This document shows positions 8,068-15,124 of a DNA stretch of 15,893 nt, in pieces. The stretch covers positions 1 to 15,893 of the forward strand of contig JBLINY010000103.1 of the NCBI GenBank assembly GCA_047638695.1, in the 5' to 3' direction. The DNA comes from JAHECQ01 sp047638695. GTDB taxonomy: Bacteria; Actinomycetota; Acidimicrobiia; Acidimicrobiales; SZUA-35. Within the stretch, counting starts at the first letter, position 1; each line of letters starts with the position of its first letter. The notes below the pieces were generated by a model. The model saw nothing but the letters and a program-made list of their open reading frames with translations. It was not told the origin of the DNA and did not search any database. Both the position numbers and the translations under genes were made by a program.

Positions 8068-8109
8068 GATCACACAATGAGGATCACACAATGAGGATCA
8101 AACCATGAC
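8068..8109. repeat. Three-unit 14-bp tandem repeat at the pncA 3' end
   Basis: GATCACACAATGAG occurs at 8068-8081 and again, identical, at 8082-8095. A third unit at 8096-8109 (GATCAAACCATGAC) matches 11 of 14 positions and contains the pncA stop codon and its last residues. The first two units lie in the noncoding stretch between pncA and the BON-OmpA gene. It looks like a short duplication of the gene end. Confidence 0.7.
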
Positions 8110-8673
8110 AACGCCGCTGCTCGACATCTCGTCCATGGCGATCCTCGTTGTTTCCGGACTCACCCCTGCACACATCGACGTGAGCAGACGGACTTCGTAC
8201 CCCAGTTTCATGGCGTCCAGGGCAGTTGCTTTATCGCAATAGTCGGTCGCCAGGCCCACAATGTCGACGGCGGCGATCCTGCGGGATCGAAGCAGTTCGT
8301 GAAGCGACGCCCCATGTTCGTCAGTCCCCTCGAACCCGCTGTATGCAGGTTCATATGCACCTTTGGAGATGCAAACAGCAAGAGCTGTCACGTCGCATGC
8401 CTTGTTCAGGTTGGGATGGAACGAAGCGCCGGCGGTATTTGCAACGCAATGGGGAGGCCAGGTATCGACGAAGTCCGGTTCCGAGGAGAAGTGCGAACCG
8501 GGATCAATGTGCCAATCTCTGGTGACCACGATCACGTCGTAGCTGGATCCGTTGGTGGCGATGTAGCTCGAGATACTCGACGCCACGCGCTCGCCGCCAT
8601 CTACGCTCATCGAACCCCCTTCGCAGAAGTCGTTCTGAACGTCAACGACCAGAAGTGCCGACCTTTTCATCAT
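8098..8673 (-). CDS. pncA: Nicotinamidase/pyrazinamidase
   Basis: Cytosolic cysteine hydrolase of the isochorismatase fold that converts nicotinamide to nicotinate and ammonia for NAD+ salvage. At 191 aa it has the same organisation as M. tuberculosis PncA. All catalytic and metal residues are visible: Asp11 in VVDVQNDFCEGGS, metal ligands Asp53, His55 and His61 in TRDWHIDPGSHF, His75 in TWPPHCV, Lys104 in SKGAYEPAYSGFEG, and the nucleophile Cys146 in GLATDYCDKAT. The residue before the catalytic Cys is Tyr where the mycobacterial protein has His. ATG 8673 is chosen over the adjacent ATG 8670 because GAGG lies six bases upstream. It is divergent from the CoA-transferase gene and lies 4 kb from the NicX-like gene; nicotinate would be the entry point of a NicX-type route, but no link is shown. 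Confidence 0.93.
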   Translation of the reverse strand: MMKRSALLVVDVQNDFCEGGSMSVDGGERVASSISSYIATNGSSYDVIVVTRDWHIDPGSHFSSEPDFVDTWPPHCVANTAGASFHPNLNKACDVTALAVCISKGAYEPAYSGFEGTDEHGASLHELLRSRRIAAVDIVGLATDYCDKATALDAMKLGYEVRLLTSMCAGVSPETTRIAMDEMSSSGVVMV

Positions 8674-8772
8674 GTGATTCCTCGCTTCTCACCGGTCAGG
8701 GCAACCGTAGACGGTCCCGCTGCCGGCCAACGGCTACAAAGGGGGCCGATCGGAGGTGATGGACCTGTTCCC

Positions 8773-8801
8773 ATGGGCTAGCTCCGAATGGGTTAGCTTC
8801 G
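8773..8801. promoter_or_regulatory. Direct repeats and likely leaderless promoter before the CoA-transferase
   Basis: ATGGGCTAGCTCCG (8773-8786) and ATGGGTTAGCTTCG (8788-8801) agree at 12 of 14 positions with a period of 15 bases, and ATGGGT recurs at the start codon itself (8809). The second copy contains TAGCTT (8794-8799), nine bases before the ATG, where a leaderless -10 would sit; no Shine-Dalgarno precedes 8809. The pair may be an operator over the promoter in the 135-bp divergent region with pncA. Function is inferred. Confidence 0.35.
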
Positions 8802-8808
8802 CTTCCTT

Positions 8809-9951
8809 ATGGGTCCATTAACAGGTTTGAAGATCGTCGAGCTGTTCTGCATCGGTCCGGGACCGTTCGCCGGAATGCTGCTGTCCGATATGGGGGCCGA
8901 CGTGTTGCTGGTCGATCGGCCAGTCGAGCCCGACTGGGGCTACCCCGACTACCCGCAGCGGTTCCTCTATCGGAACCGCCGCTCGGTACAGATCGATCTG
9001 CAGACTCCCGAAGGCGTCGAAGCGGTGCTCGAAATGGTCGAGAAAGCCGATGGCCTGATCGAGGGTTTCCGACCCGGGGTTGCCGAGCGACTCGGCCTCG
9101 GCCCAGACGATTGCCTCGCCCGCAACCCCCAGCTCGTGTACGGACGGATGAGCGGCTACGGCCAGACCGGACCGCTCGCTAAGCGGGCAGGCTTTGACCT
9201 GAACTTTCTCTCGCTCACCGGTGCGCTCTGGGCCATCGGTGAGGCCGATCGTCCGCCTGTTCCACCGCTGATCCTGGCCGGCGATTTCGGCGGGGGCGGG
9301 GCATTTCTCGCCCTCGGCATGGTGTCCGCGCTGTGGGAAGCATCCACGTCCGGTGAGGGGCAGGTCGTCGATGCAGCGATCGTCGACGGGGCGCTCAACT
9401 TGATGGCGTACACCTACGGCAACCTCGAGGGCGGTACGTGGACCCCAGAACGCCAGTCGAACCTTATCGACGGCGGCGACTGGCGTTACTGCGTCTATAC
9501 GTGTTCTGACGGCCGGTTCGTTTCGCTGGCCATCATCCACCCGAAGTTCTTGGAGAGCTTCCTCACAAAGGCCGACATCGAGCTTCCGACCGAACTGGGC
9601 GATCCCACCGATGTAGCGAACTGGCCTGCCTATCGAGCCTGGATGGGTGAGGTCATCGGTGCCCGAACGCGCGACGAATGGGTGGTGCTCTTCGATGGCG
9701 ATGACGACTGTGTGCAGCCGGTGCTCGATCTGATCGAGGCACCACATCACCCCCATTTGTTGGCCCGGGACTCCTTCACGCAGATCGAAGGCACAACCCA
9801 GCCTTCCCCGGCTCCCCGTTTCAGCCGCACACCGTCGGAGATCGTGCGAGTGAGTCCCAGCCCGGGTGAGGGTGGCGCTCAGGCACTGCGGGAGTGGGGA
9901 TTCTCCGACGATGACATCAACCGGATCGCACCCGCGGTCGAGGAGGCATAG
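8809..9951 (+). CDS. CaiB/BaiF family CoA-transferase (Mcr/AMACR-like)
   Basis: Family III CoA-transferase/racemase of 380 aa, cytosolic and close in length and sequence to M. tuberculosis alpha-methylacyl-CoA racemase (Mcr). Shared segments: ELFCIGPGPFAGMLLSDMGADV (its start, residues 11-32), IEGFRPGVAERLGLGP, RMSGYGQTGP, VPPLILAGDFGGGG, GQVVDAAIVDG and APRFSRT. Mcr uses His126, Asp156 and Glu241. Here the aligned residues are Phe129 (in AGFDLNF), Asp159 (in AGDFGGG) and His244 (in AIIHPKF), so only the Asp is kept. That Asp is the one family III CoA-transferases use, so CoA transfer is more likely than racemisation. No Shine-Dalgarno precedes ATG 8809. It forms a two-gene operon with the quinone oxidoreductase 2 bp downstream. 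Family is certain; acyl substrate unknown. Confidence 0.88.
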   Translation: MGPLTGLKIVELFCIGPGPFAGMLLSDMGADVLLVDRPVEPDWGYPDYPQRFLYRNRRSVQIDLQTPEGVEAVLEMVEKADGLIEGFRPGVAERLGLGPDDCLARNPQLVYGRMSGYGQTGPLAKRAGFDLNFLSLTGALWAIGEADRPPVPPLILAGDFGGGGAFLALGMVSALWEASTSGEGQVVDAAIVDGALNLMAYTYGNLEGGTWTPERQSNLIDGGDWRYCVYTCSDGRFVSLAIIHPKFLESFLTKADIELPTELGDPTDVANWPAYRAWMGEVIGARTRDEWVVLFDGDDDCVQPVLDLIEAPHHPHLLARDSFTQIEGTTQPSPAPRFSRTPSEIVRVSPSPGEGGAQALREWGFSDDDINRIAPAVEEA

Positions 9952-9953
9952 CG

Positions 9954-10943
9954 ATGCGAGCATGGCGAGTCAATGAGCTGGGACATCCGAGTGTGGCGCT
10001 GCGCTTGGAGGACATACCGAGCCCGGAACCGCCGACCGGGCAGGTACGCATTCGAGTAGAGGCGACCAATGTGAACTTCGCCGACATTCTGGTTTGTCAG
10101 GGCATTTATCAAGATCGGCCCGGCGTTCCCCTGACCCCTGGGACCGAAGCCTGCGGAATGATCCAGGCGGTCGGGGCCGGTGTCGACCTTGCCGTCGGCA
10201 CCCGCGTGGCCGGCATGACCAACATGAAACATGGCGGCTATGCCGAGGAGGCGCTGATCAAGGCCGAATCGGTACTGGTCATGCCTGACGACGTAGAGGC
10301 GAGCGATGCCACAGTCCTGTACTCGACCTTTCAGACGGCCCACGTCGGCCTCTTCCACCGCGGGCAACTCGAGACAGGTCAGTGGGTGTTGATTCTCGGG
10401 GCCTCCAGCGGCGTGGGGGCAGCGGCAGTGCAGCTCGCCGCCGAACGAGGCGCTCGCGTCATCGCCACGGCTGGCGGAGCAGACAAACAGGCTCACTGCC
10501 AGTCGCTCGGGGCCGAGATTACGGTCGACTCCACCGGGGATGGGGCTACCGACGCGCTGTATGCCGCGGTCATGGACGCAACCAACGGCGCCGGTGTAGC
10601 GGTGGCGTTCGACCCTGTTGGAGGCCCTCTGGGCGACGTAACCCGGCGGCTCATGGCCTTTGAGGGTCGGCTCGTGGTGATTGGCTTCGCGTCAGGAGTT
10701 ATCCCCAGCTACGCGGCCAACCATGTGCTGGTCAAGAACTACACGGTGCTCGGTATGGCGTGGGCCGAGTATACGAAAAGGCGACGGCCCGTCATCGAAG
10801 CCGCCCATGCCGACATCATTCGCTTGCATCGCGAGGGGCGCATTCGAACCGATGTCATCACCATGCCGCTCGACGAACTGCCGGCGGCCCTCGCCGCGCT
10901 CGAAGCACGTACGGTCGTCGGCAGGCTGGTAATGATCCCCTGA
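9954..10943 (+). CDS. Zinc-independent NADPH:quinone oxidoreductase (MDR superfamily)
   Basis: Cytosolic medium-chain dehydrogenase/reductase of 329 aa, the usual size for quinone/enone reductases. Seen: the N-terminal GroES-like domain with NFADILVCQGIYQ (41-53) and PGTEACGMI (62-70); the Rossmann dinucleotide motif LILGASSGVGAAAVQLA from about 146, with AAVQ typical of the NADPH quinone reductase branch; and C-terminal PLDELPAALAALE with the final GRLVMIP. No structural or catalytic zinc-binding Cys/His set is present. The start ATG follows the CoA-transferase stop after 2 bp, with a strong GAGGAGG ribosome-binding site inside that gene's end, so both are co-translated. It may reduce an enoyl or quinone intermediate made with its partner. 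Family is firm, substrate not. Confidence 0.88.
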   Translation: MRAWRVNELGHPSVALRLEDIPSPEPPTGQVRIRVEATNVNFADILVCQGIYQDRPGVPLTPGTEACGMIQAVGAGVDLAVGTRVAGMTNMKHGGYAEEALIKAESVLVMPDDVEASDATVLYSTFQTAHVGLFHRGQLETGQWVLILGASSGVGAAAVQLAAERGARVIATAGGADKQAHCQSLGAEITVDSTGDGATDALYAAVMDATNGAGVAVAFDPVGGPLGDVTRRLMAFEGRLVVIGFASGVIPSYAANHVLVKNYTVLGMAWAEYTKRRRPVIEAAHADIIRLHREGRIRTDVITMPLDELPAALAALEARTVVGRLVMIP

Positions 10944-10946
10944 AGT

Positions 10947-10987
10947 CGGAACGAGGCGAAGGCATCTCTGCGCCCCGCCCCGTTCCG
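10947..10987. terminator. Hairpin between convergent genes, possible bidirectional terminator
   Basis: CGGAACG (10947-10953) pairs with CGTTCCG (10981-10987). After one mismatch the stem resumes with GGCG (10955-10958) against CGCC (10976-10979), leaving a loop of about 17 bases. It sits in the gap between the quinone oxidoreductase and the substrate-binding-protein gene. No T-run follows, so termination is plausible but unproved. Confidence 0.4.
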
Positions 10988-11006
10988 TCGACAAGCTGGC
11001 AATGAA

Positions 11007-12023
11007 TCAGCCGATAAGGCCGTTCGAGGTGAGGTAATCGACTGCGACGTCGGCCGCATCCTCGCCATCGATCGATACGCGTCGGTTCAGTTCCGACATC
11101 GTGTCTTCGTCGAGCGGCGCCAAGATGGCGGCGACAAGGTCATCCCATGCGGCCGGGGCCTGCTGATACACCGCATCAGGCATGGTCAGGGAAACGTTGT
11201 ACAGAATGAAGACGCCCGGGTCCGCCACAAGGTTGAGGCTGAGGCCAGGAATACGACCGTCGGTGGTGAAGACCTCGCCGAAATCGCAATTTCCTGAAGC
11301 AACTTCGTCGTAGATGATTCCTGTCTCAAGGATCTCAATCTGGCTCTCGGGCACCTCATATCCTGTTGCATCTTCGAAGAGCACCAGGCCATCGGGCCGG
11401 TTCGGGAACTCTGTCTCGAGACACAGTGAGGCGTCGGGATTCGCTTCAAGGTAGGCGGCCATTGACTCCAGCGTGAAGGCTGACCCGCCGTCGAGCAGAT
11501 CAGGACCGGTGGCGAAACCATAGGTGTCGTTGAACGGCGAGCGTCCTAGCCAGCGCACGTCGTTCTCGGTGAGGTCGAGGTCGCGCACGTCGGACGTCAG
11601 CTGCTCCGCATCAAAGGAAGGGTCCTCTTGAGCAAGATGCACGGCCCAGCCGGTGCCGTTGTACTCCCAGTAGGTGTCGATCTCACCAGCGAGTAGCGCA
11701 TCGCGGTTAACCGAGGTTCCGCCAAGATTGGTCTGATTGTCGACAACCGCGCCGCGGTCCTCGAGGGCTGCCACGAGAATCTCGCCGAGCACGATCTGTT
11801 CGGTGAAATCCTTGGAACTCACTGAGACTTCGAGGCCGTCGAAGCCAGCGTCTGTTGCAGCGTCATCTGTTCCGGCGTCATCGGATCCGGCGTCATCGGA
11901 TCCAGCATCATCCGAAGAGGCGTCATCGCTATCGCTGCTTCCGCAGGCGGCGGCGGCAAGACCGAACGCCAAGACCACAGCAAGCAGTCGGAACCATTGT
12001 CGATTGGGTTTCTTGGGTTTCAT
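11007..12023 (-). CDS. Osmoprotectant/quaternary-amine ABC transporter substrate-binding lipoprotein
   Basis: Extracytoplasmic lipoprotein of 338 aa in the OpuAC/ProX/OsmF family, which binds glycine betaine, choline, carnitine and similar compounds. Seen: a basic N-terminus, a hydrophobic stretch from about residue 11, and a lipobox ending AAAC with Cys27; then a linker of Ser/Asp/Ala repeats (about 28-58); then the binding domain beginning LEVSVSSKDFTEQIVLGEIL, with YWEYNGTGW at about 118-126, a classic family segment. ATG 12023 has a good ribosome-binding site (AAGGAA, five bases away). It is the last gene of the minus-strand operon, 84 bp after the second permease, the longest gap in the operon; its own ribosome-binding site may allow higher expression. 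The ligand cannot be named from sequence. Confidence 0.88.
   Translation of the reverse strand: MKPKKPNRQWFRLLAVVLAFGLAAAACGSSDSDDASSDDAGSDDAGSDDAGTDDAATDAGFDGLEVSVSSKDFTEQIVLGEILVAALEDRGAVVDNQTNLGGTSVNRDALLAGEIDTYWEYNGTGWAVHLAQEDPSFDAEQLTSDVRDLDLTENDVRWLGRSPFNDTYGFATGPDLLDGGSAFTLESMAAYLEANPDASLCLETEFPNRPDGLVLFEDATGYEVPESQIEILETGIIYDEVASGNCDFGEVFTTDGRIPGLSLNLVADPGVFILYNVSLTMPDAVYQQAPAAWDDLVAAILAPLDEDTMSELNRRVSIDGEDAADVAVDYLTSNGLIG
11856..11930. repeat. 15-bp tandem repeats encoding the lipoprotein linker
   Basis: Five consecutive 15-base units fall at 11856-11870, 11871-11885, 11886-11900, 11901-11915 and 11916-11930. Units two and three are identical (TCCGGCGTCATCGGA) and the others diverge. 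On the minus strand they encode the repeated five-residue pattern Ser/Thr-Asp-Asp-Ala-Gly/Ser/Ala after the lipobox Cys. Such in-frame repeats can change linker length by slippage without a frameshift. Confidence 0.75.
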
Positions 12024-12107
12024 GAGTTTCCTTAGGGTTGAATTGCTTTGTTGGGAGCTTTTTGTGCAACTGATGGCGCGTTGAATTCGAGGTTGGAAAC
12101 GTGCTGT

Positions 12108-12866
12108 TCAGAGCCCTCTAGGGCGAAGAACTCGCTCAACGATGGCGGCGATCCAATCGATCGTGAGCGCCACGATGGCGGTCATACCAGCGCCGGTGAG
12201 TAAGACCAGATTACGGCGTAGTTTCAGCCCGGCGCTGATGGTGATTCCAAGCCCGCCGCCGCCGATCAGAAAGCCGAGTGCCGCCATTCCGACATTGATG
12301 ACCAGTGCGGTTCGCACGCCGGCCAGGATCACGGGAACGGCCAAAGGAAGCTCGATCTCCAATAGCGCCTGCCGGCGGGTTAAGCCCATCCCGCGGCCGG
12401 CTTCGATCACGGCTGCGTCAACCTGCTCGAGACCAACAATCGTGTTCCGGAGCACGGGAAGGATGGCAAAGAGTGTGAGCGCCCAAATCATCGTCCAGGG
12501 TCCGCGGCCGAGCCATGCGAATGCCAAGACAATGAGGCCAAAAGCTGGCGTGGCCTGGCCCGAAGTGGCGACGGCCAGAACCGGGGCTCCGAACCGTCGG
12601 AACTGCGGCCGGGTGAGAAAGACTCCGAGAGGAATCGCTAGCAAGACGACGAACAGGGTCGACCAAAATGTGATGTAGAGGTGTTCTTTGAGTTGAGGCA
12701 AGAGCTTCTCGCCCCACGACAGCGCCTGAGTGTCCTGGAAGATCTTGTCGGCAGAAGCCACGTACCAGGCCAACGTGCCCGCGAGCAGCCCTATGGCGAC
12801 AGGGCTGGCGAGGAGTCCGCGGTTGCGACTGACAAAACTGTCAGTCGCCAGATCGGCGCTGCTCAT
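12108..12866 (-). CDS. Osmoprotectant ABC transporter permease (OpuBB/YehW-like)
   Basis: Inner-membrane permease of 252 aa. Seen: a short cytosolic N-terminus, a first helix at about 18-38, then the core transmembrane domain from about 63, with the EAA coupling loop EAGRGMGLTRRQALLEIELP at 155-174 that docks on the ATPase, preceded by LPVLRNTIVGLEQVD, and the glycine-rich FLIGGGGLGITI afterwards. All are standard in betaine/choline transporters. The ATG at 12866 overlaps the ATPase stop (TAATG), so translation is coupled. Paired with the other permease at the head of the operon it would make a heterodimeric channel; the core sequences of the two are clearly related. The basic C-terminus (RVLRPRGL) ends the protein. 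Confidence 0.88.
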   Translation of the reverse strand: MSSADLATDSFVSRNRGLLASPVAIGLLAGTLAWYVASADKIFQDTQALSWGEKLLPQLKEHLYITFWSTLFVVLLAIPLGVFLTRPQFRRFGAPVLAVATSGQATPAFGLIVLAFAWLGRGPWTMIWALTLFAILPVLRNTIVGLEQVDAAVIEAGRGMGLTRRQALLEIELPLAVPVILAGVRTALVINVGMAALGFLIGGGGLGITISAGLKLRRNLVLLTGAGMTAIVALTIDWIAAIVERVLRPRGL

Positions 12867-14053
12867 TAGACGGTCCCGGCCGAGGCAAGCGAGTCGTAGT
12901 GCTTCTTCGCATCGGTGCGCATCCGTTGCAGCACTTCAGTCAAGGTCGAAAGGTCGAGAATGCCCGTGAGCTTTCCGTCCCGGTCGACAACACAGGCGCA
13001 ACCTGCACTCGACAGCAACAGCTCTTCGAGCGCGTCGTGCAAGGTCGCGTTGGGCAGAACCCTGGCAACGACCTGCGCCCCAATTTGATCGAGCGGGACA
13101 GACTCGTTGGCCAGTTGGATGTCAGTGGCCCAACGAATCGGCCGCTGAGCGGCGTCGGTTATGAGCAACGAGCGCTCGTCGGACTCCTCGAGAGCGCGGC
13201 GGGCCTCAGCGTGCGATGCATTCGCCTGGATGACCGGGTAGTTGCTCGACATCGGGACGTCACGAACCCGCTCGAAGTTGAGCCCCTTGAGAGTCGAGCC
13301 GGTACCGATGAAATCGGACACGAAGTCGTCAACCGGGTACGACAGGATCCGTTCGGGAGTGTCGAACTGGGCAATCTCGGACCTCTCCCGCAAGATGGCG
13401 ATGCGGTCGCCCATCTTGATGGCCTCGTCAACGTCGTGGGTAACGAAAACGATCGTCTTTTGCAGCTCCTCTTGCAGCCGCAAGAACTCGTTCTGAAGTC
13501 GATCGCGGGTAATCGGGTCGATGGCCCCGAACGGTTCGTCCATCAAAAGAACGGCCGGGTCGGCGCCGAGCGCCCGGGCAACGCCCACTCGTTGGGCCTG
13601 GCCACCAGAGAGCTCTTTCGGATAACGGCCGCGATAGATCGAAGGATCGAGCCCTGTCATTTCAAGGAGTTCGTCAACGCGGCTCGCAATTCGTGTCTTG
13701 TCCCAGCCAAGAAGACGGGGCACGGTGGCGACATTCTGAGCGATGGTCTGGTGTGGAAACAGCCCGATCTGCTGGATCACGTAACCAATGCGTCGTCGTA
13801 GCTGGTCGGGGTTCACCTCAGTGACGTCCTCACCATCAAAGATGATTCGTCCGCCCGTTGGCTCGATCATGCGGTTGATCAGGCGAAGCGTCGTGCTCTT
13901 GCCACAGCCTGATGGGCCGACCAGCACCAATATCTCGCCCTCCGGGATGTCGAGCGTGAGGCCGGCGACGGCAGGCTCGATGCTTCCCGGGTAGACCTTT
14001 TCGACGCCTTCAAGTCGGATCATCGTGCGAGGTGCGTTCGTTGAGTCACTCAT
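12866..14053 (-). CDS. Osmoprotectant ABC transporter ATPase with C-terminal CBS domains (OpuCA/ProV-like)
   Basis: ATP-binding subunit of 395 aa. Seen: Walker A GPSGCGKST at 46-54, Q-loop in VIQQIGLF at about 92-99, signature LSGGQ at 148-152, Walker B VLLMDE at 168-173, switch His206 in VTHD. After a linker come two CBS-like halves (about 265-320 and 328-380, including GCACVVDRDGKLTGILD). CBS domains in OpuA/OpuC-type ATPases sense ionic strength or nucleotides, so this transporter may be osmotically gated. The start is ATG 14053, sharing its A with the upstream permease stop (TGATG). The frame is open further upstream to 14299, but that part lies antisense-free within the permease gene and has no family similarity. 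The stop overlaps the next permease (TAATG). Confidence 0.9.
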   Translation of the reverse strand: MSDSTNAPRTMIRLEGVEKVYPGSIEPAVAGLTLDIPEGEILVLVGPSGCGKSTTLRLINRMIEPTGGRIIFDGEDVTEVNPDQLRRRIGYVIQQIGLFPHQTIAQNVATVPRLLGWDKTRIASRVDELLEMTGLDPSIYRGRYPKELSGGQAQRVGVARALGADPAVLLMDEPFGAIDPITRDRLQNEFLRLQEELQKTIVFVTHDVDEAIKMGDRIAILRERSEIAQFDTPERILSYPVDDFVSDFIGTGSTLKGLNFERVRDVPMSSNYPVIQANASHAEARRALEESDERSLLITDAAQRPIRWATDIQLANESVPLDQIGAQVVARVLPNATLHDALEELLLSSAGCACVVDRDGKLTGILDLSTLTEVLQRMRTDAKKHYDSLASAGTV

Positions 14054-14985
14054 CAGCGGCTGTCCCCTGGGGTTGTGAGCTTTCGGAGAATCATGAACAT
14101 CAGATCGAAGACCAGCGCCAAGACGACGGTGAAGACAACACCGGTCCACATGCGCTCGACCGAGGTTGGTTGTGGGAACCGAGAAAGGCCATCGCTGACG
14201 TACCCACCAAGCCCGGTACCGCCAACCAGGACGGCGATGGCAGCGATGCCAATGTTGAGAAGGGTCGCGACCCGCACGCCGGCCAAGATCACTGGCCAAG
14301 CGAGTGGAAGCTCAATGCGAATGAGTCGTTGTCGAGCCGATAGTCCCATGCCCTTCGCCGATTCGACGACTGCGCTATCGACTTCCTCCAAGCCCGTGAT
14401 CGTGTTGCGGAGGATAGGAAGAAGTGAATAGAGGGTGAGGGCGATGAGCGGGCCCCGGTCGCCGATCCCGATGAATCCAATGGGGAGAAAGACAGCGAAA
14501 AGGGCGAGAGAAGGGATCGTGAGCATGATCGACGAGATGCCAATGGCGGCTGCTCGGAGTTGCGGCACTCGGTGGACCACGATCCCAGTCGTCACCCCGA
14601 TCACGACGGCGCAGAGCACCGAGAGCATGACGAGCTGACTGTGGTCGACCATGTTGGCGAAGATGTCGCCGAAGCCCTCACGCTCGGTGACGTAGCTCCA
14701 CCAAGACGAGTACGCGTCACCATCGGAAACCACCGACGGCAGGTCGGCGATACCTCTTACCAGTGTCTCAACACCGTCCCAGGGCTTGTCGTCCGAGGTG
14801 TCATCCCCGAACGTAAACCACCAAAAGGCAAGCAGTCCGAGAACCAGGGCAACGGTCTTGTTCAGACGCTCCCAGCGGTCCACGGATCGACTGGGTTGCT
14901 CCGAATCAGGAGGACTTCCGAAGTCCTCATTCTCCTGATGATCATCAGATTTGGTTGAGGGTAAGACGGCTGAAGAGATAAGCAA
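14053..14985 (-). CDS. Osmoprotectant ABC transporter permease (first gene of the operon)
   Basis: Permease of 310 aa, longer than its partner because of a polar N-terminal tail (1-42) and a periplasmic segment of about 50 residues (60-110) after the first helix (about 44-59). The core carries LPILRNTITGLEEVD and the EAA loop ESAKGMGLSARQRLIRIELP at 208-227, then VLVGGTGLGGYV. The TTG start at 14985 is chosen because AGGA lies five bases upstream and an in-frame TAG directly precedes it. GTG 14883 would give 276 aa without the polar tail but has no ribosome-binding site at a normal distance. Order on the minus strand is permease, ATPase, permease, binding protein, with stop/start overlaps for the first two junctions. 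Start choice is the main doubt. Confidence 0.82.
   Translation of the reverse strand: MLISSAVLPSTKSDDHQENEDFGSPPDSEQPSRSVDRWERLNKTVALVLGLLAFWWFTFGDDTSDDKPWDGVETLVRGIADLPSVVSDGDAYSSWWSYVTEREGFGDIFANMVDHSQLVMLSVLCAVVIGVTTGIVVHRVPQLRAAAIGISSIMLTIPSLALFAVFLPIGFIGIGDRGPLIALTLYSLLPILRNTITGLEEVDSAVVESAKGMGLSARQRLIRIELPLAWPVILAGVRVATLLNIGIAAIAVLVGGTGLGGYVSDGLSRFPQPTSVERMWTGVVFTVVLALVFDLMFMILRKLTTPGDSR
14905..14948. promoter_or_regulatory. Cluster of overlapping palindromes early in the first permease gene
   Basis: Three symmetric elements overlap. GAGGACTTC (14910-14918) pairs with GAAGTCCTC (14920-14928) around a single base. ATCAGGAG (14905-14912) pairs with CTCCTGAT (14932-14939). CTGATGATCATCAG (14935-14948) is a perfect 14-base palindrome. 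They lie within the poorly conserved polar N-terminal tail, between the alternative starts TTG 14985 and GTG 14883. An operator or mRNA structure is possible; function is inference. Confidence 0.35.
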
Positions 14986-14994
14986 CTACTTCCT

Positions 14995-15026
14995 GCAAGC
15001 AACGGTGCCGTGTGGCACCCGCTTGC
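14995..15026 (-). promoter_or_regulatory. Two-part hairpin against the ribosome-binding site of the ABC operon
   Basis: GCAAGC (14995-15000) pairs with GCTTGC (15021-15026), and inside it GGTGCC (15004-15009) pairs with GGCACC (15014-15019) around the loop GTGT. Only a 3-by-1 internal loop separates the stems. In the minus-strand RNA the outer stem ends directly before AGGAAG, the ribosome-binding site of the first permease. No T-run follows, so a leader structure, attenuator or operator fits better than an intrinsic terminator for the upstream methyltransferase. Confidence 0.4.
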
Positions 15027-15074
15027 CTTAGATGACCAACGTACCTGCTCTGACCTGCGGTTCCACTGGCGGAG

Positions 15075-15086
15075 CCGGCGCGCCGG
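15075..15086. repeat. Perfect 12-bp GC palindrome in the methyltransferase-permease gap
   Basis: CCGGCGCGCCGG is its own reverse complement. It lies 39 bases past the methyltransferase stop (minus strand) and about 90 bases before the permease start, in the 139-bp intergenic region. It could be an operator half of the ABC operon promoter, but a GC-only palindrome can arise by chance in such DNA. Confidence 0.4.
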
Positions 15087-15124
15087 TGCTGTCACCTACA
15101 AGCTCAGAGCCGCAATGGACCGAG

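Noticed and set aside
8068..8109. CRISPR-like or attachment-site repeats
   Set aside because: Units are directly adjacent without spacers, only 14 bases long, and no cas, integrase or transposase gene is present in the window.
8818..9963. Minus-strand open frame of 381 codons over the CoA-transferase gene
   Set aside because: Antisense shadow of a well-conserved gene; no recognisable domain or ribosome-binding site.
14054..14299. N-terminal extension of the ABC ATPase
   Set aside because: This part lies within the upstream permease gene in another frame, is rich in Arg/Trp and has no similarity to the ATPase family; ATG 14053 fits the family start and the TGATG overlap.
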